Shown here: piece after piece, positions 35,377 to 42,734 of the stretch
Layout: each line of letters starts with the position of its first letter
Numbering within the stretch: position 1 is the first letter of the stretch
Assembly: GCA_028284045.1 (NCBI GenBank)
Contig: JANQSN010000040.1
Coordinates: 62,001 to 126,000, forward strand
DNA from: Alphaproteobacteria bacterium
Lineage (GTDB): Bacteria > Pseudomonadota > Alphaproteobacteria > DSM-16000 > Inquilinaceae
Reading direction: 5' to 3'
Length of the DNA stretch: 64,000 nt
Translations under genes and position numbers: made by a program
The notes under the pieces: model-generated
Databases searched by the model: none
Seen by the model: the letters and a program-made list of their open reading frames with translations, nothing else
What the model was told of the DNA's origin: nothing

Positions 35377-36381
35377 TCACGCCGGCGCCGTGATCCGCGT
35401 CGGGGCGGTCACGGCGCGTCCGCCCTCATAGCCGACCACGCTCAGATGGCCGGCCGCGGCGTCGGCGACAAGGGCTTGTCGCGTGCGCGGGTTGAGGATC
35501 GGCGGGGTGACCCAGCCGAATCGCTCCGCCGTGGCGGCGTCGACAGCGCGCATCGCCGTCAGCCGTTCTTGCGTGTCGACGGACCGGCTGCGCCCGGGCA
35601 GGTCGGGAGCGAGCCAGTGATTGGTCACCGTCGTGGTGCCGTCATGGCGCCGGAAGCCGGTGGGCGTCCGCTCCACGATCGCCGCCTCGCCCGGCGCCCG
35701 GCCGGCCAGCGCGAAGATCACCGGCAGGGTGACGGGCGTGCGGCTCAGCCGCGCCAGCGCGTCGGCGAAGTCGATGGCTTGGTCGGCCACCCGGCGCAGC
35801 AGCAGCACCGGCGGCACGCCCTCAGACGCGAAGGCGCGGCGTCGGCCGGCCAGCCAGTCGCCGGCCAGGCCGAACCGGGTGGCCGGTCCCGGCGCCTGGT
35901 TCAAGGCGGCGGCGAAGCGGCCGGGCGCCAGCACATGCACCAGGCCGATGAAGCCGGGCCAGGTGGGCGCCAGCCAGTCGCCGGCGGGTCCGCGCGACGT
36001 GACCACGACACCCGCCCGCCCCAGCCCCGCCAGCTCCCAATCCAGGGTGCGGACCAGCCGCGGCGGCCGGTCGTCGGGCGCCTCGACGCGGGTGCTGCAG
36101 CCCCATTCGTAGCTGAGATTGAGCGCCCAGGCCCCAGGGCCGGCGATCATCCGGGCAACCCGGGCGATCTCGCCGGCCTCCTCAAGGCGCTGCCGCTTCG
36201 CCCAGCGCCGCGCCACCCGGTCGGCCATCGCCAGCCCGGCCAGCGTGTACCGGCGCCGCGCCTCGCTCAGGATCGCCGCCACGGGTGCGCGGTGGCGCGA
36301 GACCAGTTCCGCCAGCGCTCCGCCCGGCACGCGGTCGACGGGCATTTCCAGCAGCGCTGCAGGGTTGGCCGTCGCGGTCAT
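35377..36381 (-). CDS. Acid-ceramidase/NAAA-like Ntn amidase
   Basis: 334 residues, no signal peptide. Around residue 95 the protein reads 'EWGCST' followed by 'LVRTLDWELAG'. The spacing Cys95-x15-Arg111-x2-Asp114 equals the catalytic Cys/Arg/Asp spacing of human acid ceramidase (C143, R159, D162, from memory), and 'TNHW' later matches the family's conserved Asn region. Such enzymes self-cleave before the Cys and hydrolyse linear amides. Its ATGA overlap with the transporter gene, and tenA just upstream, suggest a part in the same pathway; the substrate is unknown. Confidence 0.72.
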   Translation of the reverse strand: MTATANPAALLEMPVDRVPGGALAELVSRHRAPVAAILSEARRRYTLAGLAMADRVARRWAKRQRLEEAGEIARVARMIAGPGAWALNLSYEWGCSTRVEAPDDRPPRLVRTLDWELAGLGRAGVVVTSRGPAGDWLAPTWPGFIGLVHVLAPGRFAAALNQAPGPATRFGLAGDWLAGRRRAFASEGVPPVLLLRRVADQAIDFADALARLSRTPVTLPVIFALAGRAPGEAAIVERTPTGFRRHDGTTTVTNHWLAPDLPGRSRSVDTQERLTAMRAVDAATAERFGWVTPPILNPRTRQALVADAAAGHLSVVGYEGGRAVTAPTRITAPA

Positions 36382-37667
36382 CGAGGGGCCAACGGGGCGC
36401 GCGACGGCTCGCGCACCGTCCACAGCAACAGGCCGCCGAGGACAAGAAAGACGAGGATGGAGGCCATGCCGGCCCGCTGGCTGTCGGCGAGCAGGGTGAC
36501 CCAGCCGACGATCAGCGGGCCCAAGGGCGAGATCGCCTTGCCCGACAACCCGAACAGGCCGAAGGCGCGGCCCTCCAGCCCGGGCGGTGACAGACGCGCC
36601 ATCAGCGACCGGCTGGAGGCCTGCACCGGGCCGAAGAACAGGCCGAGCGGAACGCCGAAGACGTAGAACCACAGGGTCCCTTCGACCAGGATCAGCGGCA
36701 CCGCGCAGGCCAGGGTGCCGGCCAGCGCGATCAGCACGGTGGTGCGCGCCCCGATCCGATCGTCGAGCCAGGCGAAGGCGAAGGCGCCGATGCCGGCCGT
36801 GATGTAGATGGCGATGCCGAAGGCGAGGATCGCCTCGGTCGACAGGCCGAAGGTGCCGGCGGCGTAGATCCCGCCGAAGAAGAACATCGTGTTGACGCCG
36901 TCGCGGTAGAGCGTGTGGGCGATCAGGAAGCGCGTCAGCCGGCCGTCGCGGCGCACCAGGCGGACGGTCTCCGCCACGCTGGCGACGCCGCGGCGCACGG
37001 CGTCCCAGGTGGTCACGGTCGCCGGCGGCTCGTCGTAGAGGAAGACCAGCGGCAGCGCGAACACCAGGAACCAGGCCGAGGCCAGGACGGCGGTCAGGCG
37101 CACCGGCTCCGCCGCCGCCTCGTCGAGGCCGAACGGCGCGGGCTCCACCAGCACCAGCGCCAGCGTCAGGGCCAGGCAGACCAGTGCCCCGACATAGCCG
37201 ATCCCCCAGCCCCAGCCGGACACGCGGCCGAGGCGGTCGGGCGGGGCCAACCGCGGCAGCATGGCGTTGTAGAAGACCAGCGACACTTCCAGGCCGACAT
37301 TGACCAGGAAGGCCAGCACCAGGCCCAGCACGATGGCCTCCGGTGCCGGCACGACGAACCACAGAGCGAACCCGGCGGCGATGGCCACCGCGCTCCACAG
37401 CACCACCCAGCGCTTCGCCCCGGTGCCGCTGTCGGCAACGGGCCCCAACAGCACGCTGACCAGGGCGATGGTGACGCCCGAAGCGGCGATCATGTTGCCC
37501 CAGAGCGCGGAGCCGGTCTCCGTATCGCCGGCCACCGCTTCGACGAAATAGGTGGCGAAGACGAAGCTGATGATCACCGCGGGCGGGGCCGAACTCGCCC
37601 AGTCGTAGGCCCACCACGACAGCAGCCGGCGCCGCTGCCGGCCGGCATCGGGGCCGTCAGCCGTCAT
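36378..37667 (-). CDS. MFS transporter of the UMF1/Atg22-like family
   Basis: 429 residues with about 12 membrane helices. Family marks: 'WWAYDWASSAPPAVI' at the N-terminus, 'VVLWSAVAIAAGF', 'SLVFYNAMLPRLAPPDRLGRVSGWGWGIGY' (cited in part), and 'LGLFFGPVQASSRSLMARLSP' in the second half. UMF1 proteins are uncharacterised permeases related to yeast Atg22, an amino-acid effluxer. ATG 37667 overlaps the tenA end by 11 bp; TTG 37673 is possible. It may move a thiamine-related compound, or the neighbouring amidase's substrate. Confidence 0.85.
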   Translation of the reverse strand: MTADGPDAGRQRRRLLSWWAYDWASSAPPAVIISFVFATYFVEAVAGDTETGSALWGNMIAASGVTIALVSVLLGPVADSGTGAKRWVVLWSAVAIAAGFALWFVVPAPEAIVLGLVLAFLVNVGLEVSLVFYNAMLPRLAPPDRLGRVSGWGWGIGYVGALVCLALTLALVLVEPAPFGLDEAAAEPVRLTAVLASAWFLVFALPLVFLYDEPPATVTTWDAVRRGVASVAETVRLVRRDGRLTRFLIAHTLYRDGVNTMFFFGGIYAAGTFGLSTEAILAFGIAIYITAGIGAFAFAWLDDRIGARTTVLIALAGTLACAVPLILVEGTLWFYVFGVPLGLFFGPVQASSRSLMARLSPPGLEGRAFGLFGLSGKAISPLGPLIVGWVTLLADSQRAGMASILVFLVLGGLLLWTVREPSRAPLAPR

Positions 37668-38334
37668 CGTCAAGCGGCCAACGCTCCAGCCGGTAGGCGC
37701 CGTCCCAGAACATCCACTCGTACAGCGTGGATTGGCGGAAGGCGCGCATCATGCGCTGCCGGTCGGCGTCGCTGCCGTCTGCTGCCGCGCGGTCGACCAG
37801 CGCGATCGCCGTTTCCGTCGCGCGCGCGAAGTCGGGGTCGGAATAGGTGTCGATCCACGGCTGGTAGCGGTTCTCGGGCGCGGCTGAGCGGGCGATGGTG
37901 GTGCCGACCTCCCAATACACCCAAAAGCAGGGCAGCAAGGAGGCAGCCATCACCCGATAGTCGCCGATCGCCGCCGTCGCCGCCAGGAAGCTCGTATAGG
38001 CCGCGCAGGCCGGCGCCGGCCGGGCGCCCGCGGCGATGCCGGCCGGGATGCCCAGCGTCTCGAAGAAGCCGGCATGCAGCGACCGTTCGACCTCGATGGC
38101 GGTGACGGCGAAGCGGGCGAAGGCGGCCACCGCCTCCGCATCCGGAGCGCGCCCGGCGGTCAGGGCGAGCGCGCGGCCGTAGTGCTCCAGATAGAGCGCG
38201 TCCTGGACGACGTAGTGGGAGAACCGCTCCTCGGCCAGTGTGCCGGCGGCCAGCTCGCGGTTGAACGGGTGGTCGATGATGCGCTGACGCAGCGCGGCCG
38301 TGTCGGCCCAGGCCAATTCGGAGAACCGGGACAT
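37657..38334 (-). CDS. tenA: Aminopyrimidine aminohydrolase TenA (thiaminase II)
   Basis: 225 residues, usual length. Conserved Asp in 'YVVQDALYLEHYGRAL' near 44, catalytic Cys in 'LLPCFWVYWEVG' near 136, Glu in 'STLYEWMFWDGAY' near 206. TenA turns 4-amino-5-aminomethyl-2-methylpyrimidine, a thiamine breakdown product, into HMP, which ThiD phosphorylates. It lies 48 bp after thiD and overlaps the transporter gene, in the riboswitch-led run. Confidence 0.94.
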   Translation of the reverse strand: MSRFSELAWADTAALRQRIIDHPFNRELAAGTLAEERFSHYVVQDALYLEHYGRALALTAGRAPDAEAVAAFARFAVTAIEVERSLHAGFFETLGIPAGIAAGARPAPACAAYTSFLAATAAIGDYRVMAASLLPCFWVYWEVGTTIARSAAPENRYQPWIDTYSDPDFARATETAIALVDRAAADGSDADRQRMMRAFRQSTLYEWMFWDGAYRLERWPLDDDG

Positions 38335-38382
38335 CGGGAAGGTGCTTTCGCTGACGGGCGGGGGGCAGGCGATGCGGAAGTG

Positions 38383-39243
38383 TCAGGAGGCGGCCGCCGC
38401 GTCCGCCGCGTCGCGTTGCCACATCTCGTGGAAGTGGTGGGTCGGGCCGTGCCCGCCGCCGACGGACAGCCGGTCGGCCGCGGCGATGGCGCCGGTCAGG
38501 TATCCCTTGGCACGGCGCACCGCGCTTTCCAGGTCCGGGCTCTGCGGGATCAGGGCGGCGATAGCGGACGACAGGGTGCAGCCGGTGCCGTGGGTGTTGC
38601 GGCTGGCCAGCCGCGTCGCCGGCAGCCGGATCAGCCGGAAGCCGTCGTAGAAGACATCGTCGCTGGCGGGCCCGTCGAGATGGCCGCCCTTCAGCAGGAC
38701 GGCGCGCGGGCCCAGCGCCTTCAGCGCGCGCGCCATCTCGCCCATGCTGTCCACCGTGGTCGGCAGCGGCAGGCCAGTCAGCGCGGCGGCTTCCGGCAGG
38801 TTGGGGGTGATCAGGCCGGCCATCGGCACCAGGCGGTCGCGCACCGTGGCCGCGGCCGCCGGCTCCAGAAGCGGCGCGCCGCTCTTGGCGACCATGACCG
38901 GGTCGACGACGATGCGGGCGCGATCGATCGGCCCACCCTCCGCCGCGGCGGCGGACAGCCGGTCGGCGAGCAGGGTGGCGATCTCCGCATTGGCGACCAT
39001 GCCGATCTTCACCGCATCCACGCGGATATCGTCGAGGATGGCGTCCAGCTCGGCCGCCACGAAGGCCGCGGGCGGCACATGGATCTGGGTGACCGTGCGG
39101 GTGTTCTGGGCGGTCAGGGCCGTGAGAACCGCCATGGCATAGGCGCCCAGCGCGCTGATCGCCTTGATGTCGGCCTGGATGCCGGCGCCGCCGCTGGGGT
39201 CGGAGCCGGCGATCGCGAGAACATTGGGGATGCGGGTGGGCAC
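38383..39243 (-). CDS. thiD: Hydroxymethylpyrimidine/phosphomethylpyrimidine kinase ThiD
   Basis: 286 residues of the ribokinase-like ThiD family: 'AIAGSDPSGGAGIQADIK' at 10-27, 'VDPVMVAKSG' near 114, 'NLPEAAALTG', and anion hole/catalytic 'THGTGCTLSSAIAA' near 225. It makes HMP-P and HMP-PP. GTG 39243 start with GGGAGGAG upstream. The C-terminal tail is about 20 residues longer than E. coli ThiD. 56 bp separate it from thiE. Confidence 0.95.
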   Translation of the reverse strand: MPTRIPNVLAIAGSDPSGGAGIQADIKAISALGAYAMAVLTALTAQNTRTVTQIHVPPAAFVAAELDAILDDIRVDAVKIGMVANAEIATLLADRLSAAAAEGGPIDRARIVVDPVMVAKSGAPLLEPAAAATVRDRLVPMAGLITPNLPEAAALTGLPLPTTVDSMGEMARALKALGPRAVLLKGGHLDGPASDDVFYDGFRLIRLPATRLASRNTHGTGCTLSSAIAALIPQSPDLESAVRRAKGYLTGAIAAADRLSVGGGHGPTHHFHEMWQRDAADAAAAS

Positions 39244-39299
39244 GGGGACGGTGTCTCCTCCCGGCGAACGCGGCGGCCGGGGATATCGGGGGCGGGGGA

Positions 39300-39950
39300 T
39301 CAGTCGGCGGTCGTCGTCCGGCGAGCGGCGAGGACGGCGTTGCTCAGCGCGCTGGCGGCGGCAAAGGCATCGTCCGCCGCGGTGATCGCGGAGATGACGG
39401 CGATGCCGTCGGCGCCGGCCTCGACGACGGCCGCGGCCCGCTCGGCGGTGACGCCGCCGATCGCGACCACCGGCAGGTCGATGCGCCGGCGCAGCCGCTC
39501 GAAGCCGGCAACCTGGATCGCCGGTTCCGGCGGCATCTTGCTGTCGGTCGGCCAGACCGGGCCGATGCCGGCATAGTCGGCGACGGCCAGCGCCCGCGGA
39601 TCCAGCTCGTCCTCGCTGCCGATGGAGATGCCGATGATCGCGTCATCGCCCAGGAAGTCGCGGGCGAGCGGGGCCGGCATGTCGTCCTGGCCGAGATGCA
39701 CGCCGTCCGCGCCGACGGCATGCGCCACATCGACCCGGTCGTTGATGATCAGCGGGATACCGGCGGCGCGCAGCACGCCGCGCAACGCGATGGCGGTGTC
39801 CATCAATAGGCGGGTGGACGCGTGCTTGTCGCGAAGCTGCACCATGGTCACCCCGCCGTCGATGGCCTGGGTGATCAGCGCCGCCAACCGCTCCTTGTCG
39901 CCGACCCCGGGGTCGGTGACCAGGTAGACGGACAGGTCGAAGTCGTTCAT
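39300..39950 (-). CDS. thiE: Thiamine-phosphate synthase ThiE
   Basis: 216 residues, TIM barrel. 'VQLRDKHAST' near 37, 'LIINDRVDVAHAVGADGVHLGQDDMP' (cited in part) near 70-95, 'GIGPVWPTDSK' near 130, and phosphate loop 'IGGVTAERAAAV' near 167. It joins HMP-PP and thiazole phosphate. ATG overlaps the thiM stop by four bases, so the two are coupled. Confidence 0.95.
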   Translation of the reverse strand: MNDFDLSVYLVTDPGVGDKERLAALITQAIDGGVTMVQLRDKHASTRLLMDTAIALRGVLRAAGIPLIINDRVDVAHAVGADGVHLGQDDMPAPLARDFLGDDAIIGISIGSEDELDPRALAVADYAGIGPVWPTDSKMPPEPAIQVAGFERLRRRIDLPVVAIGGVTAERAAAVVEAGADGIAVISAITAADDAFAAASALSNAVLAARRTTTAD

Positions 39951-40810
39951 GCCTCGACCGCCGAGGCGACGGTGGCGACTTCCAGGCGCAGGCTGTCCGC
40001 CAGGCGGTCGGGATCGAGATCGTAGAGCCGGTCGATGACGGCACTGCGCAGGCTGCCGGGCCCCGCGGCGTCGGCCGCCGCCTGTTCGCCGGCCACCGCG
40101 ACGGTCGCCAGCGCCGCGGCGGTTGCCGCCGCCGGATCGTCCGGCCCCACGGCCAGGAAGGCGCCGACGATGCAGCTTAGGGCGCAGCCCATGCCGGTGA
40201 CCCGGGTCATCATCGGATCGCCGTTGGCGATGGAGAAGACCCGCTCGCCATCGGTGACGCGGTCGACCGCGCCGGTCACCGCGACCACCGATCCCGTCGC
40301 GCGCGCCAGCCGTGCCGCCGGGGCGATGATGTCGGCGGTCTCCCCGCCGGCGTCGACGCCGCGGGCCGCCGGCGCGCTGCCGGTCCCGGCATGGGTGGCG
40401 GCCAGGAAGGCGATCTCGTCGACATTGCCGCGGATCGCGGTCGGACGCCGGCGCACCAGCAGCTCGGCCAGCCGCTGGCGGGTCTCCGTCAGGCCGACCC
40501 CGACGGGGTCGAGCACCCAGGGCCGCCCGAGGCCGGGCGCCGCTTCCGCCAGCAGATGCATCGCATAGGTGTTGGATTCGGTCGGCGTGCCGAGATTGAT
40601 GGTGAAGGCGGCCGAGGCGCGGGCGACCGCCACCACCTCCTCCGGTCCTTCGGCCATCACGGGGCTCGCGCCGACGGCCAGCATCGCCATCGCCGCCACC
40701 TCGGCGGCCACCGGGTTGATGATGTTGTGAACCACCGGGCGCTGGCGCCGGAGGTCGTTGAGGCGGCCCGCCAGGGCGGCCGCGGTCGGGGAGGCGTAGG
40801 TCATGGGCAT
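39947..40810 (-). CDS. thiM: Hydroxyethylthiazole kinase ThiM
   Basis: 287 residues. 'PVVHNIINPVAAEVAAMAMLAVGASPVMAE' (cited in part) at about 20-48, 'DPVGVGLTETR' near 108, and 'TRVTGMGCALSCIVGAFLA' near 210 with the catalytic Cys. It phosphorylates salvaged thiazole. The start ATG 40810 overlaps the TRAP binding-protein stop as TGATG; two more ATGs (40804) follow. thiM directly after the riboswitch-controlled transporter gene marks this as a salvage operon; no de novo genes (thiC, thiG) are in the window. Confidence 0.95.
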   Translation of the reverse strand: MPMTYASPTAAALAGRLNDLRRQRPVVHNIINPVAAEVAAMAMLAVGASPVMAEGPEEVVAVARASAAFTINLGTPTESNTYAMHLLAEAAPGLGRPWVLDPVGVGLTETRQRLAELLVRRRPTAIRGNVDEIAFLAATHAGTGSAPAARGVDAGGETADIIAPAARLARATGSVVAVTGAVDRVTDGERVFSIANGDPMMTRVTGMGCALSCIVGAFLAVGPDDPAAATAAALATVAVAGEQAAADAAGPGSLRSAVIDRLYDLDPDRLADSLRLEVATVASAVEA

Positions 40811-41949
40811 CAGGCCGCGTCGCTGGCGATCATCGGGGAGAGGGTGAGGCGCGACCACGGCTTCAACGCCGCCTGTGCCGCGCGGTAGCTGTCCAGGATA
40901 TCCCGGAAGGCGGCATCACCTGCGGCCTGCTCGTCCAGCACCGCCTGGGTCGCTACGCGCACCGCTTCCAGCACCGTGTCGGGGTAGCGCTTCAGCGCCA
41001 CCGCCACGTCACCGGAACGGATGCGCGCCAGCGCCGCGGCGTTCTGCCAGTTGGCCTCGGCGAGGCCGCGAAACGCCTCCGCCTCGCAGGCGACGGCGAC
41101 CAGCTCTTGCAGGTCCGCCGGCAGCGCCTGGTAGGCCGCGAGATTGACCAGGCATTCCGCGGAGCCGTTGGGTTCGTGAAAGCCCGGCCAGTAGTAGTAG
41201 CGGGCGGCCTGGTCGAGGCCGATGGCCAGGTCGCTCCACGGACCCAGGAACTCCGCGCCGTCGATCACGCCGCTCTCCAAGGCGGCGAAGATCTCGCCGG
41301 GCGGCAGGGCGACGGTGGTGACGCCCAGCCGCTCCAGCGCCGCGCCGCCGAGCCCCGGCATGCGGTAGACCAGGCCCTGCAGGTCGTCGAGGCCGTCGAC
41401 CGCGCGGTTGAGCCAGCCGCCCATCTGCATGCCGGAATTGCCGGCGGCGAAGGGTTTTAGCCCGTGCGGCCGGTAGAGGTCGTCCCACAGCGCCTGCCCG
41501 CCGCCCTCGTGCAGCCAGGCGTCGTGCTCGTGCGGCGCCAGGCCGAAGGGCATGGCGGTGAAGAAGGGCGCCGCCGGCACCTTGCCGGCCCAGAAGAAGG
41601 ACGCGGTGTGCGCCATCTCCGCATTGCCCAGTGCGACGGCGTCGAAGGTCTCGAAGGCCGGCACCAGTTCGCCGGCGCCGTAGACCTGCACGGTCAGGCG
41701 GCCGCCGCTCAACGCGCCGATCCGCCGGGCGAGGCGGTTGGCGCTGGTGCCCGGTCCCGGCGCGTTGGCGGGCCAGGAGGTCACCATCCGCCAGGTATGG
41801 GCCGTCTGGCCGATGGCCGGCGCGGCGAACCCGGCCGCCGCCGCGGCCCCGCCGGCCCCGGCCAGGAGAGAGCGCCGGCCGAGCCGCGCGCCGCCAGGGT
41901 CAGCGTGGCCGGTGGCGGACTGAACGATGGATGAATCGGTGGACGTCAT
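40810..41949 (-). CDS. dctP: TRAP transporter substrate-binding protein (DctP family), TPP-riboswitch controlled
   Basis: 379 residues. A Tat-like twin-arginine signal 'LGRRSLLAGAGG' near 22-34 ends about 'APAIGQ' (residue 48). DctP features: 'WRMVTSWPANAPGPGTSANRLA', the ligand-carboxylate Arg region 'VYRMPGLGGAALERLG' near 195, and 'GVIDGAEFLGPWSDLAIGLD' (each cited in part). Its start lies 7-11 bp beyond a TPP riboswitch, and thiM overlaps its end, so it should bind a thiamine precursor or thiazole/pyrimidine, not a C4-dicarboxylate. The membrane subunits are divergent at 42162-44053. Confidence 0.9.
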   Translation of the reverse strand: MTSTDSSIVQSATGHADPGGARLGRRSLLAGAGGAAAAAGFAAPAIGQTAHTWRMVTSWPANAPGPGTSANRLARRIGALSGGRLTVQVYGAGELVPAFETFDAVALGNAEMAHTASFFWAGKVPAAPFFTAMPFGLAPHEHDAWLHEGGGQALWDDLYRPHGLKPFAAGNSGMQMGGWLNRAVDGLDDLQGLVYRMPGLGGAALERLGVTTVALPPGEIFAALESGVIDGAEFLGPWSDLAIGLDQAARYYYWPGFHEPNGSAECLVNLAAYQALPADLQELVAVACEAEAFRGLAEANWQNAAALARIRSGDVAVALKRYPDTVLEAVRVATQAVLDEQAAGDAAFRDILDSYRAAQAALKPWSRLTLSPMIASDAA

Positions 41950-41955
41950 GATCGA

Positions 41956-42075
41956 CGACTCCCTTCGCTGGCATTACCCAGATCAGGTTCGATGGGTCTG
42001 ATCTCAGCCCGTCTTCGATCCTCCCGCTGGCCGGCGTTGCCGGTTACCGGGAGTTGACGGGCACCCCATGTCGCT
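41956..42075 (-). promoter_or_regulatory. TPP riboswitch (THI element)
   Basis: Read on the minus strand, the hallmark blocks occur in order: GGGGTGCCC (42067-42059), a variable P3 arm with CTCCCG/CGGGAG pairing, CTGAGAT (42007-42001), ACCC, GAACCTGATCTGGGTAATGCC split across 41992-41972 region, and CAGCGAAGGGAG ending near 41958. A CGAC/GTCG closing helix fits P1. AGGGAG, 9 bases before the ATG at 41949, is both the riboswitch 3' end and the only Shine-Dalgarno, so TPP binding should block translation of the TRAP gene. Confidence 0.95.
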
Positions 42076-42083
42076 GCCATCGA

Positions 42084-42113
42084 ACCGTAGCAATTGTCCC
42101 GGCGGCCCGTCAA
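42084..42113 (-). promoter_or_regulatory. Putative sigma-70 promoter of the TPP-riboswitch operon
   Basis: On the minus strand TTGACG (42113-42108) and TACGGT (42089-42084) are 18 bp apart, with transcription expected near 42077, just at the riboswitch 5' end. The fit in position supports the call; the -10 is imperfect. Confidence 0.55.
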
Positions 42114-42161
42114 TTGCACCGCTCGCGCGGTCGTCAGGGCGCCTTCCTTCGGTCCCAGGCG

Positions 42162-42734
42162 ATGATCCCCGACAATGTCGATAGCACCGACGGCCTGGAT
42201 CCGGGCGGTCGGCGGCCCCGATGGCTGGGCCGGCTGGTGCGCGCCTGGGCGGTCGCCGGCGGGCTATTGCTGTGCGCGATCGCGCTAATGACGCTGGCCA
42301 GCGTGGTCGGCCGCCTGGCCGGTCGGCTGTGGCCCGGCGGCCCGCTGGGACCGATCCCCGGCGATTTCGAGTTGGTGGAACTGGGGGTCGGCATCGCGGT
42401 CTTCAGCTTCCTGCCGTGGTGCCATTGGCGGGGCGGCAATGTCTCCGTCGACCTGGTCGCCCGCTTCCTGCCGGCGCGGCTGATCGCCGTCGTCGCCCGG
42501 GTGGCGGAGGCGCTGTTCGCCGTCCTGGTCGGGGTGATCGCCGTGCAGCTCGTCGCCGGTGCGCTGGATCTGGCGCGGTTCGGCGAGACCACCATGGTCT
42601 TGCGCCTGCCGGTGTGGTGGGCCTATGGGCCGGCGATCGTCTCCGCCGTCCTGTGGCTGCTGGTCGTGCTGGCGCGGCTGTTCGACGCGGCGGCACGGAC
42701 GGCCCCGGCCGAGCCGCGCCCGGGAAGCGTGTGA
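42162..42734 (+). CDS. dctQ: TRAP transporter small permease (DctQ)
   Basis: 190 residues with four membrane helices (about 22-45, 65-85, 103-125, 145-165) and the DctQ mark 'WRGGNVSVDLV' near 90. ATG 42162 is chosen over an upstream in-frame ATG at 42054, which lies inside the riboswitch on the other strand and adds residues unlike the family. Stop overlaps dctM (TGATG). No second THI box is seen on this strand, so TPP control of the membrane part is not shown directly. Confidence 0.9.
   Translation: MIPDNVDSTDGLDPGGRRPRWLGRLVRAWAVAGGLLLCAIALMTLASVVGRLAGRLWPGGPLGPIPGDFELVELGVGIAVFSFLPWCHWRGGNVSVDLVARFLPARLIAVVARVAEALFAVLVGVIAVQLVAGALDLARFGETTMVLRLPVWWAYGPAIVSAVLWLLVVLARLFDAAARTAPAEPRPGSV

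Noticed and set aside
42054..42161. An upstream start for dctQ at 42054
   Set aside because: The added residues do not resemble DctQ and the ATG falls within the riboswitch sequence of the opposite strand.
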